The notes beneath the pieces were generated by a model. That model made no database searches, was not told the origin of the DNA, and saw only the letters and a program-made list of their open reading frames with translations. The translations under genes were made by a program, and so were the position numbers. Below, piece by piece: positions 8,023 through 15,844 of a DNA stretch of 41,195 bases. Every line of letters starts with the position of its first letter. Position 1 is the first letter of the stretch. The stretch comes from Anaerolineaceae bacterium (GTDB lineage Bacteria > Chloroflexota > Anaerolineae > Anaerolineales > Anaerolineaceae), in NCBI GenBank assembly GCA_016841445.1, contig JAENZD010000008.1, positions 1 through 41,195 on the forward strand, given 5' to 3'.

Positions 8023-8048
8023 GGCATAAAAATCATTAGAAAAACACG

Positions 8049-8079
8049 AACCGGATGGTTGATCTGCAGCCATCCGGTT
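8049..8079 (+). terminator. Intergenic hairpin after the aldehyde dehydrogenase
   Basis: AACCGGATGG (8049-8058) and CCATCCGGTT (8070-8079) form a perfect 10-bp stem with an 11-base loop, 26 nt after the dehydrogenase stop codon. Only three T residues follow, so termination may be partial. It could also be an attenuator or an mRNA-stabilising hairpin before the next genes. Confidence 0.5.
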
Positions 8080-8092
8080 TAATCCATAGCGT

Positions 8093-8356
8093 ATGATCCG
8101 TTACCTTCTTTCTCGTATTGGTTGTTTGATGTTATTAGGCGGCATCCTGCTGCTGGTGATTGGGGTGGCCGGTTTGCGAGCAGGTGAGGCTGCTTTTACA
8201 TACCTGTTAATTGGGGTTGCGCTCATGACCTTTGGATTTTTCCTCTGGAACAAACTGCGGTCCAGGGACAAACGGAGCAACAGATTTTCGATGTTTCGCA
8301 GGGAGAGGGATGATGATTCACGAGATGATGTGGAAGAAAACAATGGATGGAAATAA
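8093..8356 (+). CDS. Small two-helix membrane protein of unknown function
   Basis: An 87-residue protein with two hydrophobic segments (about residues 10-29 and 34-52), then a strongly charged tail rich in Arg, Lys, Asp and Glu. I do not recognise the family. There is no clear ribosome site before the ATG. Its 3' end overlaps the proposed start of the CoA-transferase alpha gene by about 10 nt, which suggests cotranscription and coupling. The gene is open with reasonable coding character, but it is short, so its reality is moderately certain. Confidence 0.6.
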   Translation: MIRYLLSRIGCLMLLGGILLLVIGVAGLRAGEAAFTYLLIGVALMTFGFFLWNKLRSRDKRSNRFSMFRRERDDDSRDDVEENNGWK

Positions 8357-9264
8357 AGATAATGACAAAATTAACCACACTGCATGACGCAATAAAAGAA
8401 TATGTGCATGATGGTGACCTGCTGTATGCCAGCGGTTTCACCCATTTGATCCCGTTTGCAGCTGGCCACGAGATCATCCGCCAGGGCGTGAAGGAATTGA
8501 CCTTAGCCCGTGCGACCCCTGACCTGATCTATGATCAGATGGTCGCTGCTGGCTGTGCAAAAAAAGTGATCTTCTCTTATATTGGCAACCCGGGCGTGGG
8601 TTCCCTGCGGGAGGTGAGGGCTGCAATTGAATCCGGTAAGCTTGATTTTGAAGAATATTCTCACTTCAGTATGATCAGCCGCCTGCAGGCTGGTGCGAGC
8701 GGACTGCCGTTCATGCCGATGAAGCAGACTGGCGCAAGGGACCTTGAAAAACAGAATCCAAACTTTCAGCGGGTAGCGGACCCCTATTCGGGCGAAGAGG
8801 TTGTTGTCGTACCGCCGCTCAAACCGGATGTGGCAATTGTGCATGTACAGCGAGCTGATTCGCAGGGGAATGCGCATGTTTGGGGTATTTTGGGTGAACA
8901 GCGCCTGGCAGCCTTTGCCAGCCAGCATGTGATTATGACTGCTGAGGAGATTGTAGACGAATCGGTTATCCGATCTGACCCCAACCGGACCCTGATCCCC
9001 GGGTTAGTGGTTGATGCGGTCTGCCATGTGCCGTTCTGCGCCCATCCATCTTATACACAGGGCTACCATGACCGGGATAACGAATTTTATTTAGCCTGGG
9101 ATGAAATCAGTCAAACAAAAGAGACACTCCAAGCTTATCTCAAAGAATGGGTCTATGACTTGCCTGACCGGAATGCTTACTGGGAAAAATTAGGCCCTGA
9201 AGTGCACCAGCGGTTGCGCGCAGGTGAGCGCTTTTCACAGCCCGTCAACTACGGTGAATATTGA
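8347..9264 (+). CDS. CoA-transferase family I, alpha subunit (GctA-like)
   Basis: A 305-residue subunit of a two-subunit CoA-transferase that moves CoA between carboxylic acids. It resembles glutaconate CoA-transferase subunit A along its length: LHDAIKEYVHDGDLLYASGF at the start, GLPFMPM, VDVAIVH-like PDVAIVHVQRAD, AEEIVDES, RSDPNRTLIPG and KEWVYDLPDRNAYWEKLG at the end. The beta subunit follows after 13 bp. The true start may be ATG 8347 or ATG 8362; the conserved part begins at MTKLTTL, which favours 8362 slightly. Related enzymes act on glutaconate, 3-oxoadipate or steroid-ring intermediates (IpdA), so the acid is not certain. A charged tail gene overlaps upstream. Confidence 0.88.
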   Translation: MEIKIMTKLTTLHDAIKEYVHDGDLLYASGFTHLIPFAAGHEIIRQGVKELTLARATPDLIYDQMVAAGCAKKVIFSYIGNPGVGSLREVRAAIESGKLDFEEYSHFSMISRLQAGASGLPFMPMKQTGARDLEKQNPNFQRVADPYSGEEVVVVPPLKPDVAIVHVQRADSQGNAHVWGILGEQRLAAFASQHVIMTAEEIVDESVIRSDPNRTLIPGLVVDAVCHVPFCAHPSYTQGYHDRDNEFYLAWDEISQTKETLQAYLKEWVYDLPDRNAYWEKLGPEVHQRLRAGERFSQPVNYGEY

Positions 9265-9277
9265 TATAAAGGTATGA

Positions 9278-10045
9278 ATGATGGATAAATTAACCTATAA
9301 CCCAAAAGAATTAATGGTCGTTAATGCAGCCCGACTCCTGAGAGATGGTGATGTTGTTTTTGTCGGTGTTGGCATCCCAAACCTGGCTTGCAACCTGGCA
9401 ATGCGAACGCATGCACCGAACTTGCAGATGATCTACGAAGCTGGTGTGATCGGGGCACAACCATCACGGCTGCCACTCTCGATTGGCGACCCTTCTTTGG
9501 TCACGGGCGCACTTTCAGTCTGCAGTATGGTTGATATCTTTACGCTGTACCTGCAGCGCGGCAATGTCGATGTGGGCTTTCTGGGCGGTGCACAAATTGA
9601 CCAGTTTGGGAATATCAACGCGACCGTGATTGGAGATTACCAAAACCCGAAAGTTCGACTGCCCGGTTCAGGTGGGTCGATGGAGATTGCTGGCTGGGCA
9701 AACCGCTGCTATATCATCACGCCTCACCAAAAACGGCGCTTCCCTGCAAAAGTTGATTTTCAAACCTCGATTGGCTTCCTGGATGGTGGGGATGCCAGGG
9801 CGAAAACCGGTGTGCGTGGGGGTGGACCGGAAGCTGTTGTGACGGATTTGGGTATTTTAAAACCTGACGAAAATGGTGAGCTGGTGCTCGCGGCGTTGCA
9901 CCCCGGAGTGGACTTTGAAAAGGTGCAGGAAAATACCGGTTGGGCATTGAAGCAGGTTCAAAATTGCCCCGTTACGGACCCACCTTTGCAGGATGAGTTA
10001 CGTATTTTGCGTGAAGAATTGGATCCACAGCGAATCTATATTTAA
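9278..10045 (+). CDS. CoA-transferase family I, beta subunit (GctB-like)
   Basis: A 255-residue partner of the preceding subunit. The likely catalytic glutamate, which forms the acyl-glutamyl/CoA thioester intermediate in this family, is in YEAGVIGAQP, the EAG form seen in glutaconate CoA-transferase beta rather than the SENG form of acetoacetate enzymes. Other family features are GGAQIDQFGNIN, the glycine-rich LPGSGGS, and VTDLGILKPDENGEL near the end. AAAGG precedes a cluster of possible start codons at 9274-9283; the one at 9278 gives the conserved N-terminus. It forms the heteromeric enzyme with the 8347 gene. Confidence 0.88.
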   Translation: MMDKLTYNPKELMVVNAARLLRDGDVVFVGVGIPNLACNLAMRTHAPNLQMIYEAGVIGAQPSRLPLSIGDPSLVTGALSVCSMVDIFTLYLQRGNVDVGFLGGAQIDQFGNINATVIGDYQNPKVRLPGSGGSMEIAGWANRCYIITPHQKRRFPAKVDFQTSIGFLDGGDARAKTGVRGGGPEAVVTDLGILKPDENGELVLAALHPGVDFEKVQENTGWALKQVQNCPVTDPPLQDELRILREELDPQRIYI

Positions 10046-10086
10046 GCTTCACGGGCTTGCAGGGGTAGAATCAAAACAAACTGGAT

Positions 10087-11118
10087 ATGGCTATGAAAAA
10101 CAAGATCAAAATTCTGGCAACTTTCAAAATAGATGAAGATGATCAGGCTAAGATACGAGATATGTCTGACCGAATTCAACTTGAAGTGGTCCCTGTGAGC
10201 AGTGCGGATGAAATATCCAAGGAACAGTGGCAGGCAGTTAATGTTCTCCTGACCCAGGGCGTTTTGCCTGAGCCTGATGCCGTACCGAATCTGAAATGGG
10301 TTCAGCTGCGTTATGTTGGGATCGATTCTATCGTGGATCACCCAATATTTGATAGTCATGAAGTTGTTGTTACAACAATGAGCGGTGCGATAACCAGGCA
10401 GATTGCAGAATATGTGATGATGGCTATCCTGGCGATGGGGAAAAACTTGCCCAAAATAATCAGTAATCAACACGAGAAGCAATGGCCGCAGGGGAAAGAA
10501 AGATTATCTGAGTTCTTACCCGTAGATATACGAAACAGCACGGTAGGGATCATCGGCTATGGGAGCATCGGCCGACAGGTGGCGAGATTATTACAGCCAT
10601 TTCAAGCAAAAATTCTGGCTTCTAAAAAAGATGTTTTCAATCCGGAAGACGACGGATATAGCCCTGAGGGGGTGGGTGATCCACATGGAAATTTCTTCAC
10701 GAGGCTTTATCCGGTCGAAGCATTGAATAGTTTGCTTGCAGAAAGTGATTTTGTCGTTCTTGCACTTCCCCTGACAGATTCCACATTTAATCTCATTAAC
10801 GCTGAGGCTTTAGAAGCAATGAAACCAACGGCGTATTTGATCAATGTGGGCAGGGGAGAGTTGGTTGATGAAGGCGCATTGATCAAGGCGCTTCAAGAAA
10901 AACAGATTGCAGGAGCCGTTTTGGATGTTTTTGAGGATGAACCCCTTCCTGAGGATAACCCATTATGGGAAATGGAAAACGTTATTGTCAGCCCCCACAT
11001 TTCCTGGTTCAGCCGCTATTTCAAGAGTGATACATTTTCTCTCTTCATGGAAAATCTCAACCGCTTCCTGTCAAATGATCCCTTATATAACCGGGTTGAT
11101 CCTAAAAAGAAGTATTAA
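10087..11118 (+). CDS. D-isomer-specific 2-hydroxyacid dehydrogenase
   Basis: A 343-residue NAD(P)-dependent dehydrogenase that interconverts 2-oxo and D-2-hydroxy acids. The Rossmann motif VGIIGYGSIGRQVA lies near residue 155. The catalytic Arg is in INVGRGELVDEG, the Glu in VFEDEPLPEDNP, and the His in SPHISW. The catalytic domain has an inserted segment (about 180-210) after the Rossmann motif. The start is either ATG 10087 or ATG 10093; neither has a strong ribosome site. It follows the CoA-transferase by 41 bp on the same strand, so a shared transcript is plausible. The substrate cannot be told; 2-oxoglutarate, glyoxylate, hydroxypyruvate or phosphoglycerate-like compounds are all possible. 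Confidence 0.87.
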   Translation: MAMKNKIKILATFKIDEDDQAKIRDMSDRIQLEVVPVSSADEISKEQWQAVNVLLTQGVLPEPDAVPNLKWVQLRYVGIDSIVDHPIFDSHEVVVTTMSGAITRQIAEYVMMAILAMGKNLPKIISNQHEKQWPQGKERLSEFLPVDIRNSTVGIIGYGSIGRQVARLLQPFQAKILASKKDVFNPEDDGYSPEGVGDPHGNFFTRLYPVEALNSLLAESDFVVLALPLTDSTFNLINAEALEAMKPTAYLINVGRGELVDEGALIKALQEKQIAGAVLDVFEDEPLPEDNPLWEMENVIVSPHISWFSRYFKSDTFSLFMENLNRFLSNDPLYNRVDPKKKY

Positions 11119-11162
11119 GCTGCAACCGTCTTTATTAATCCTTTTGTTCGCCAATATCAGGG

Positions 11163-11185
11163 TATGTTATTCTCTCAATAACATA
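11163..11185. promoter_or_regulatory. Perfect inverted repeat overlapping a TATAAT box
   Basis: TATGTTATT (11163-11171) and AATAACATA (11177-11185) are perfect 9-bp arms around the spacer CTCTC. A TATAAT hexamer (11184-11189) overlaps the right arm. The layout resembles a repressor operator on a -10 region, though the -35 is poor and the next start codon is about 95 nt away. It could instead be a weak terminator for the preceding dehydrogenase, but it lacks a T-run. Confidence 0.4.
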
Positions 11186-11282
11186 TAATCTCAAAAGAAT
11201 ATCCATGATCCATTTTGTGAATGGATTGCAAGTATGATAGATAAAAGTGAGCAAAATTGATCATTCTGATTAGGAAATATTA

Positions 11283-11942
11283 ATGGAAATATTGGCAAAC
11301 CTCCAGCTTATCTTGTTTTCCATGCCAATTGTCTCATTTACTGTATTAGGGGTGTTCATACTGCTTAAGCCAGTAGCTGTCATCAATCGGCGCTGGTATT
11401 TGGCTGTTGTAATACCTCTGCTGCTGGCAAACCTGTTGGCTTTGATCGAGACTAATTTAGGCAATAATTATTCACTCGCTGCTGATTGGCAATTTTGGTT
11501 GGTGGTTGTTGTTGATATCGCCATGTTGATTGGTTCGATCCTGGTGTTCCGAGGTTTTCTGATCTTTGGATTGACCGGATCGGAAATTATGGAAATTATG
11601 AAGCAAAACTTCGAAGCGAAGCAAATTGTGTCTCGTTTACATGCAGGTGAGAAAAAGAGTATTTTGGGAACACCATCAAGGGCAATAATCCTGACCATTG
11701 AAGATCAGGATACCGAAAGGGAAATTTGGATTACTGAAAGTCTGGGTGAAGTGATCCTCCGTGCTGATTCAAAAAATGGATTTGGTTTGGCTCGTGAAGC
11801 GATGCCAGAATTACGGCGACTTAAAAAACCCTTTATATTCAAGCAGCACACAATGGGTATCCTCTATATTGTCCTTGCAGTTGTTTTAGCTGTGTTCGGG
11901 TGGATTTTTTTCTTTGAACCCCGGTTGATCCTTGTCGACTGA
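11283..11942 (+). CDS. Membrane protein of unknown function
   Basis: A 219-residue protein with three hydrophobic segments in its first 100 residues, a soluble central part (about 105-190) and a final membrane segment (about 192-212). The central part contains SILGTPSRAIILTIEDQD and EIWITESLGEVILRAD, which look like a small beta-rich domain. I do not recognise a family. AGGA lies about 7 nt before the ATG. It precedes the MFS transporter by 30 bp on the same strand and is probably cotranscribed with it. Confidence 0.75.
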   Translation: MEILANLQLILFSMPIVSFTVLGVFILLKPVAVINRRWYLAVVIPLLLANLLALIETNLGNNYSLAADWQFWLVVVVDIAMLIGSILVFRGFLIFGLTGSEIMEIMKQNFEAKQIVSRLHAGEKKSILGTPSRAIILTIEDQDTEREIWITESLGEVILRADSKNGFGLAREAMPELRRLKKPFIFKQHTMGILYIVLAVVLAVFGWIFFFEPRLILVD

Positions 11943-11972
11943 GGTTTAACGCAATACATAAAGGAGGTTAGT

Positions 11973-13211
11973 TTGGCATCAAAATCTTTTGTTCAGAAAA
12001 TCAAGGAATTGCCACGGAATGTTTGGGCTGTCAGTTTTACCAGCTTCTTCATGGATACATCCAGTGAAATGGTGTTTAATATCCTCCCTTTGTTTTTGGC
12101 AAATGTGCTGGGGGTTCAAACAGCGATCATTGGCGTGATAGAGGGTATCGCAGAAGCAACGGCCAGTTTACTTAAGGTTTTTTCGGGTTGGCTTTCTGAT
12201 AAGCTGCGGGGTCGGAAATGGATCGCGGTGATCGGTTACGGTTTGTCAGCACTTTCCAAGCCCTTTTTCTATATTGCTAACAGCTGGGGGATGATCGCAG
12301 GGGTTCGTTGGGCAGATCGGCTTGGGAAAGGCGTCCGCACAGCGCCCAGGGATGCCCTTGTAGCGGATTCCATCAAGCCTTCACAGCGGGGGCTGGCTTT
12401 TGGCTTCCACAGGGCCGCTGATACCGGCGGTGCAGTTCTCGGGATTTTGATCGCTGCCCTGGCTGTGTGGCTGGTGCAATCTAACAACCAGGAGCTTGGT
12501 GAAAAAACATTCAGAACGATTGTATTGATCAGCCTCGTCCCGGCATTTCTGGCGGTCCTCAGCCTGGCGATTGGCGCAAGAGATATCAAATTGGGGGAGA
12601 AGACCAAAGCCCCTAAAATCACATTTAAGGGGTTGGGGAAACCCTTCCTGACCTTTTTATTGATCGTGGGCATCTTTGATTTGGGCAACTCTTCAGACGC
12701 GTTTTTAGTGCTGCGAGCTCAGGAACGGGGCATGACCGTTCTGGGGATATTAGTGATGGTGGCGGTGTTTAACCTGGTTTATACGCTGGTTTCTGCCCCA
12801 GCCGGAAATTTATCAGATAAAGTCGGGCGGCGAAAAGTGATCATCGCGGGCTGGGTGGTATATGGTTTGATCTACCTGGGGTTTGGGTTGGCTCAGAAAC
12901 CCTGGCATATCTGGACGGCTTATGTTGCTTATGGTGTTTATTACGGCCTGGCTTACGGCACGGCAAAAGCGATGGTTGCTGACCTGGTGCCTGTTGAACT
13001 GCGAGGCACAGCCTACGGTACCTATAATGCCGTACTGGGGATCATTGATTTTCCCGCATCCCTGATTGCAGGCCTTTTGTGGCAGGGTGTGGGCGGATGG
13101 CAAGGATTTGGTCCGTCTGCGCCGTTTTTCTTTGGGGGCAGCCTGGCGATCTTGGCAGCGGTCTTGCTGTTGATCTGGCGGCCTAAACAGATAAAAGAAA
13201 ATGCGAGCTGA
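11973..13211 (+). CDS. MFS transporter
   Basis: A 412-residue major facilitator superfamily permease with about twelve hydrophobic segments. The loop between helices 2 and 3 carries the family-type motif GWLSDKLRGRKW, and its counterpart in the second half is GNLSDKVGRRKV. GVRTAPRDALVADS, in the first half, is found in a subgroup of bacterial MFS proteins often annotated as drug or metabolite exporters. The start codon is TTG at 11973, chosen because AAGGAGG (11961-11967) precedes it at proper distance and no ATG is nearby. The substrate is unknown. It follows the membrane protein at 11283 closely. Confidence 0.9.
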   Translation: MASKSFVQKIKELPRNVWAVSFTSFFMDTSSEMVFNILPLFLANVLGVQTAIIGVIEGIAEATASLLKVFSGWLSDKLRGRKWIAVIGYGLSALSKPFFYIANSWGMIAGVRWADRLGKGVRTAPRDALVADSIKPSQRGLAFGFHRAADTGGAVLGILIAALAVWLVQSNNQELGEKTFRTIVLISLVPAFLAVLSLAIGARDIKLGEKTKAPKITFKGLGKPFLTFLLIVGIFDLGNSSDAFLVLRAQERGMTVLGILVMVAVFNLVYTLVSAPAGNLSDKVGRRKVIIAGWVVYGLIYLGFGLAQKPWHIWTAYVAYGVYYGLAYGTAKAMVADLVPVELRGTAYGTYNAVLGIIDFPASLIAGLLWQGVGGWQGFGPSAPFFFGGSLAILAAVLLLIWRPKQIKENAS

Positions 13212-13285
13212 TAGGCCACTGATACAATCGATCAGCTGATAATGCTTGAAAATCTCGAATAGTTTATATTGATAAAATTAATAAG

Positions 13286-13315
13286 TTGACAATGAAGACC
13301 TTTCCTTTATAAAAT
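13286..13315 (+). promoter_or_regulatory. Sigma-70-type promoter before the 13369 gene
   Basis: TTGACA (13286-13291) is a perfect -35. A -10 follows as TAAAAT (13310-13315, 18-bp spacer) or TATAAA (13308-13313, 16-bp spacer). Transcription would begin near 13320, at the in-frame ATG 13318. That ATG is therefore unlikely to be the start, and ATG 13369 is preferred. Confidence 0.6.
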
Positions 13316-13368
13316 GGATGGGTACGGTCATTTCTTTATCCATCATTCTGAAGGGCAGGAGAGTGCCT

Positions 13369-14313
13369 ATGTCAACATTCTGGACACTATATTGGCTGGG
13401 ATTTATCGGTATTCCATTATTTGTTTTTATTGCAAGCAAGATTTCAGGAAAAGACAGTGGTTTCCAGAGAGACACATCCCATATCTGGGTCTATCAAAGG
13501 TCTGGCGCAAAAGTAAAGGATGCTACGGTGAGGGATGTCTGGGAGCATAACCATCCCGGCGAAAAATGGGCTCAGCATCAAGAAAACCAATTCCTGGGCT
13601 GCTCTATATTTCTTTCAATTGGATTTGTTGCTTTCCTGGCCTGGCTGGCTGCTGAGATCCTGTTTTTACCTGCCGATCGGACCGGTCTGAGACTGTTCTG
13701 GCAAATCGGCGCCCCGATCCTGGGTGGGCTGTCCGGTGGTGCGTTTTACGGTATCCAAACCTATATCACGAAATATAAGTCCGGATTTTTGATGGTCCTG
13801 CATATTTTAGCGCTCGTCGTAATGTTCACCGGCGTTGTTGGTGGATTAGTGCTGACTTTCCTGAAAATGGACCTGCCTTTATCGCATCATTGGATCTGGC
13901 TCCCAGCAGGTGCTACATTCCTCTTTTTGATCCTGGGGAGTGTCACTAGCGGTGCAAAAAAGAAAAAAGCGGGAAAAGGTGGAGATAAGTTGGAGAATTG
14001 GGTTTATAAGGTGATGGAAATGGCTCATCATCGATGGGATCTTGATAATGTCAAAACTATTATGGCGTTTGCGGCTTACCAGGTTCAGAAGGGCGAATAT
14101 GATTGGGAAATCAGAGACCAGGATTTTTTCAAAGAAACGCAGACATTGATGCTTGACCTGGTACAGGGTCGACCGATATCCATCCAAACGGATGAGATAT
14201 ACCGCGCTCGGGAAGAGGTGATCAAGGCCCTGCAGACGTTTTATTTTTATAGCGTTGATAAGATTCCCCAATTTCAACTTCATCCGCGGATCAAGAAAGC
14301 ACTGAAGAAGTAG
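13369..14313 (+). CDS. Membrane protein of unknown function
   Basis: A 314-residue protein from the preferred start. It has one N-terminal hydrophobic segment, a soluble stretch with the acidic/His-rich WEHNHPGEKWAQHQENQ, three or four further membrane segments (about residues 75-190), and a basic linker followed by a cytoplasmic-looking alpha-helical C-terminus of about 110 residues. I do not recognise the family. GGAG (13358-13361) lies 7 nt before ATG 13369; an ATG at 13318 sits at the predicted transcription start and was rejected. It appears to be a single-gene unit with its own promoter. Confidence 0.75.
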   Translation: MSTFWTLYWLGFIGIPLFVFIASKISGKDSGFQRDTSHIWVYQRSGAKVKDATVRDVWEHNHPGEKWAQHQENQFLGCSIFLSIGFVAFLAWLAAEILFLPADRTGLRLFWQIGAPILGGLSGGAFYGIQTYITKYKSGFLMVLHILALVVMFTGVVGGLVLTFLKMDLPLSHHWIWLPAGATFLFLILGSVTSGAKKKKAGKGGDKLENWVYKVMEMAHHRWDLDNVKTIMAFAAYQVQKGEYDWEIRDQDFFKETQTLMLDLVQGRPISIQTDEIYRAREEVIKALQTFYFYSVDKIPQFQLHPRIKKALKK

Positions 14314-14335
14314 GAAGACTATTGATATCAAAAAC

Positions 14336-14372
14336 CATCCCAGGGAGTTATTGAAACGGATACCTGGGGATG
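14336..14372 (+). other. Stable intergenic hairpin
   Basis: CATCCCAGG (14336-14344) pairs with CCTGGGGATG (14363-14372) as nine base pairs with one bulged G and an 18-base loop. It lies 22 nt after the 13369 gene. There is no T-run, so it is not a classical terminator. It may protect the 3' end or be part of a structured RNA that ends at 14525. Confidence 0.4.
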
Positions 14373-14496
14373 TGGTTAGCTCAAATGATAACGAATAAAA
14401 TTGAAGTCATTCCAAGGTACCCGGGGATAGTCCCTCCTAACCCAAACATTCATTCCGTATTTTCTCCTCGGTGTTAGCAAAAATTATCCCTAAAGC

Positions 14497-14525
14497 AGCG
14501 TTTCTTATGAGACGCTCTTTTTTTA
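14497..14525 (+). terminator. Rho-independent terminator
   Basis: AGCGTTTC and GAGACGCT form an 8-bp stem (one G-U pair) around the loop TTAT, followed directly by a C and a run of seven T residues. This is the best terminator in the 284-bp gap between the 13369 gene and the PfkB kinase. It sits almost 190 nt beyond the preceding stop codon, so a long 3' UTR or a small RNA precedes it. Confidence 0.75.
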
Positions 14526-14597
14526 TCAGGGGGAATCCGCATTCAAAACCTCAGTTATGGTAGGATTAATCTCATTCTATTTATCGGAGTTTTCAAG

Positions 14598-15782
14598 ATG
14601 ATCGATAAGCGAGTTGTTAGTGCTGGGCATATTTGCCTGGATATCACCCCTGATCTTTCCGGTATTTCAGCCGGGGAGTTTTCGACCTTAATCCAGCCCG
14701 GAAAGATGGTGAAGGCGAAGAAGCTAGATTTACGTGCGGGGGGCGCTTCAATTAATACTGGGCTGGCTTTACATAAATTAGGTGTCCCTGTTCAGATCAT
14801 CGGGAAGATTGGTGACGATTTATTTGGATCTGCCCTCCAGGAATGGATTAAATCGCAGAATACGAAACTTGCCCAGGATTTGATCGTTGACCCCGCTGGT
14901 GCGACCAGCTACACTTTGATCATCAACCCGCCAGGTCTTGATAGATCATTCATCCACTACCAGGGTGCAAATGATGTTTTTTACGCTTCCGATTTACCCC
15001 GGAATAAGCTTCAGGATGCGGATTTGTTCCATTTTGGTTATCCCCCATTGATGCGTTCCATCTACCGGGGTGATGGCGCTGAACTGGTCTCGATCATGCG
15101 CCGCGCTCGGAGGGCTGGACTGACGACTTCCCTGGATGTTTCCCTGCCAGATCCCACCAGTGAAGCGGGTCAGGCGAATTGGAATGAAATTTTAGCCAAC
15201 AGCTTACCCTGGGTGGATATTTTTACCCCCAATGCCGCTGAATTAAGTTTTATGATGGATCGGGCGGTCTTTCTGGATCATTGTGATGACTTGAATAGCC
15301 CGTTTCTGGATTGGGTCACTTTTGATTACCTGCATGAATTAAGCAATAAAGTTCTTGCTTATGGGGTGAAAGTCCTATTGATAAAACTTGGCCACCGGGG
15401 AATTTTCCTCAGAACAGCAGGTGAGCGCGCCTGGCAAAAAACAGGGAGGGGACTCCTTGGTTTGGATGAAACATGGTATAACCGGGAAATGTGGGCGCCC
15501 TCCTTCCATGTGACAGTGGGAGGCACAACGGGCGCAGGAGATTCAGCCATCGCCGGATTTTTAACAGGATTATTAATTTCTGCTTCTCCTGAAACAGCAC
15601 TGCGTCTTGCCTCTGCAGCGGGTGCAGCCAGCGTGGAAGGTACGGATGCTGTTGGCGGTTTAACTCCCTGGGAACAATTAATGACCCGCGCCAATTCGGG
15701 ATGGGCGACAATGCCGTTCGATTTTAATCCCTCAAGTGACTGGCAGTTGGAAAAGAATGGTCTCTGGCAAAAGGGTGAATAG
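14598..15782 (+). CDS. PfkB-family carbohydrate kinase
   Basis: A 394-residue ribokinase-like sugar kinase. The N-terminal half has the family pattern AGGASINTGLALHKLGV and IGKIGDDLFG. The C-terminal signature GGTTGAGDSAIAGF near residue 311 contains the GAGD anion hole and the catalytic Asp. A segment between about 225 and 300, including the acidic DHCDDLNSPFLDW, is longer than in typical ribokinases, and the protein exceeds the usual length of about 300-330 residues. GGAG precedes the ATG. It could act on a sugar, nucleoside or sugar phosphate; nothing in the neighbourhood fixes the substrate. SfsA follows 62 bp later on the same strand. Confidence 0.9.
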   Translation: MIDKRVVSAGHICLDITPDLSGISAGEFSTLIQPGKMVKAKKLDLRAGGASINTGLALHKLGVPVQIIGKIGDDLFGSALQEWIKSQNTKLAQDLIVDPAGATSYTLIINPPGLDRSFIHYQGANDVFYASDLPRNKLQDADLFHFGYPPLMRSIYRGDGAELVSIMRRARRAGLTTSLDVSLPDPTSEAGQANWNEILANSLPWVDIFTPNAAELSFMMDRAVFLDHCDDLNSPFLDWVTFDYLHELSNKVLAYGVKVLLIKLGHRGIFLRTAGERAWQKTGRGLLGLDETWYNREMWAPSFHVTVGGTTGAGDSAIAGFLTGLLISASPETALRLASAAGAASVEGTDAVGGLTPWEQLMTRANSGWATMPFDFNPSSDWQLEKNGLWQKGE

Positions 15783-15844
15783 GCTGAACACTTATATCCA
15801 TGTCGTTTATTCCTTGAAGCTAGGATGCAGGAAAGTGAGCAATT

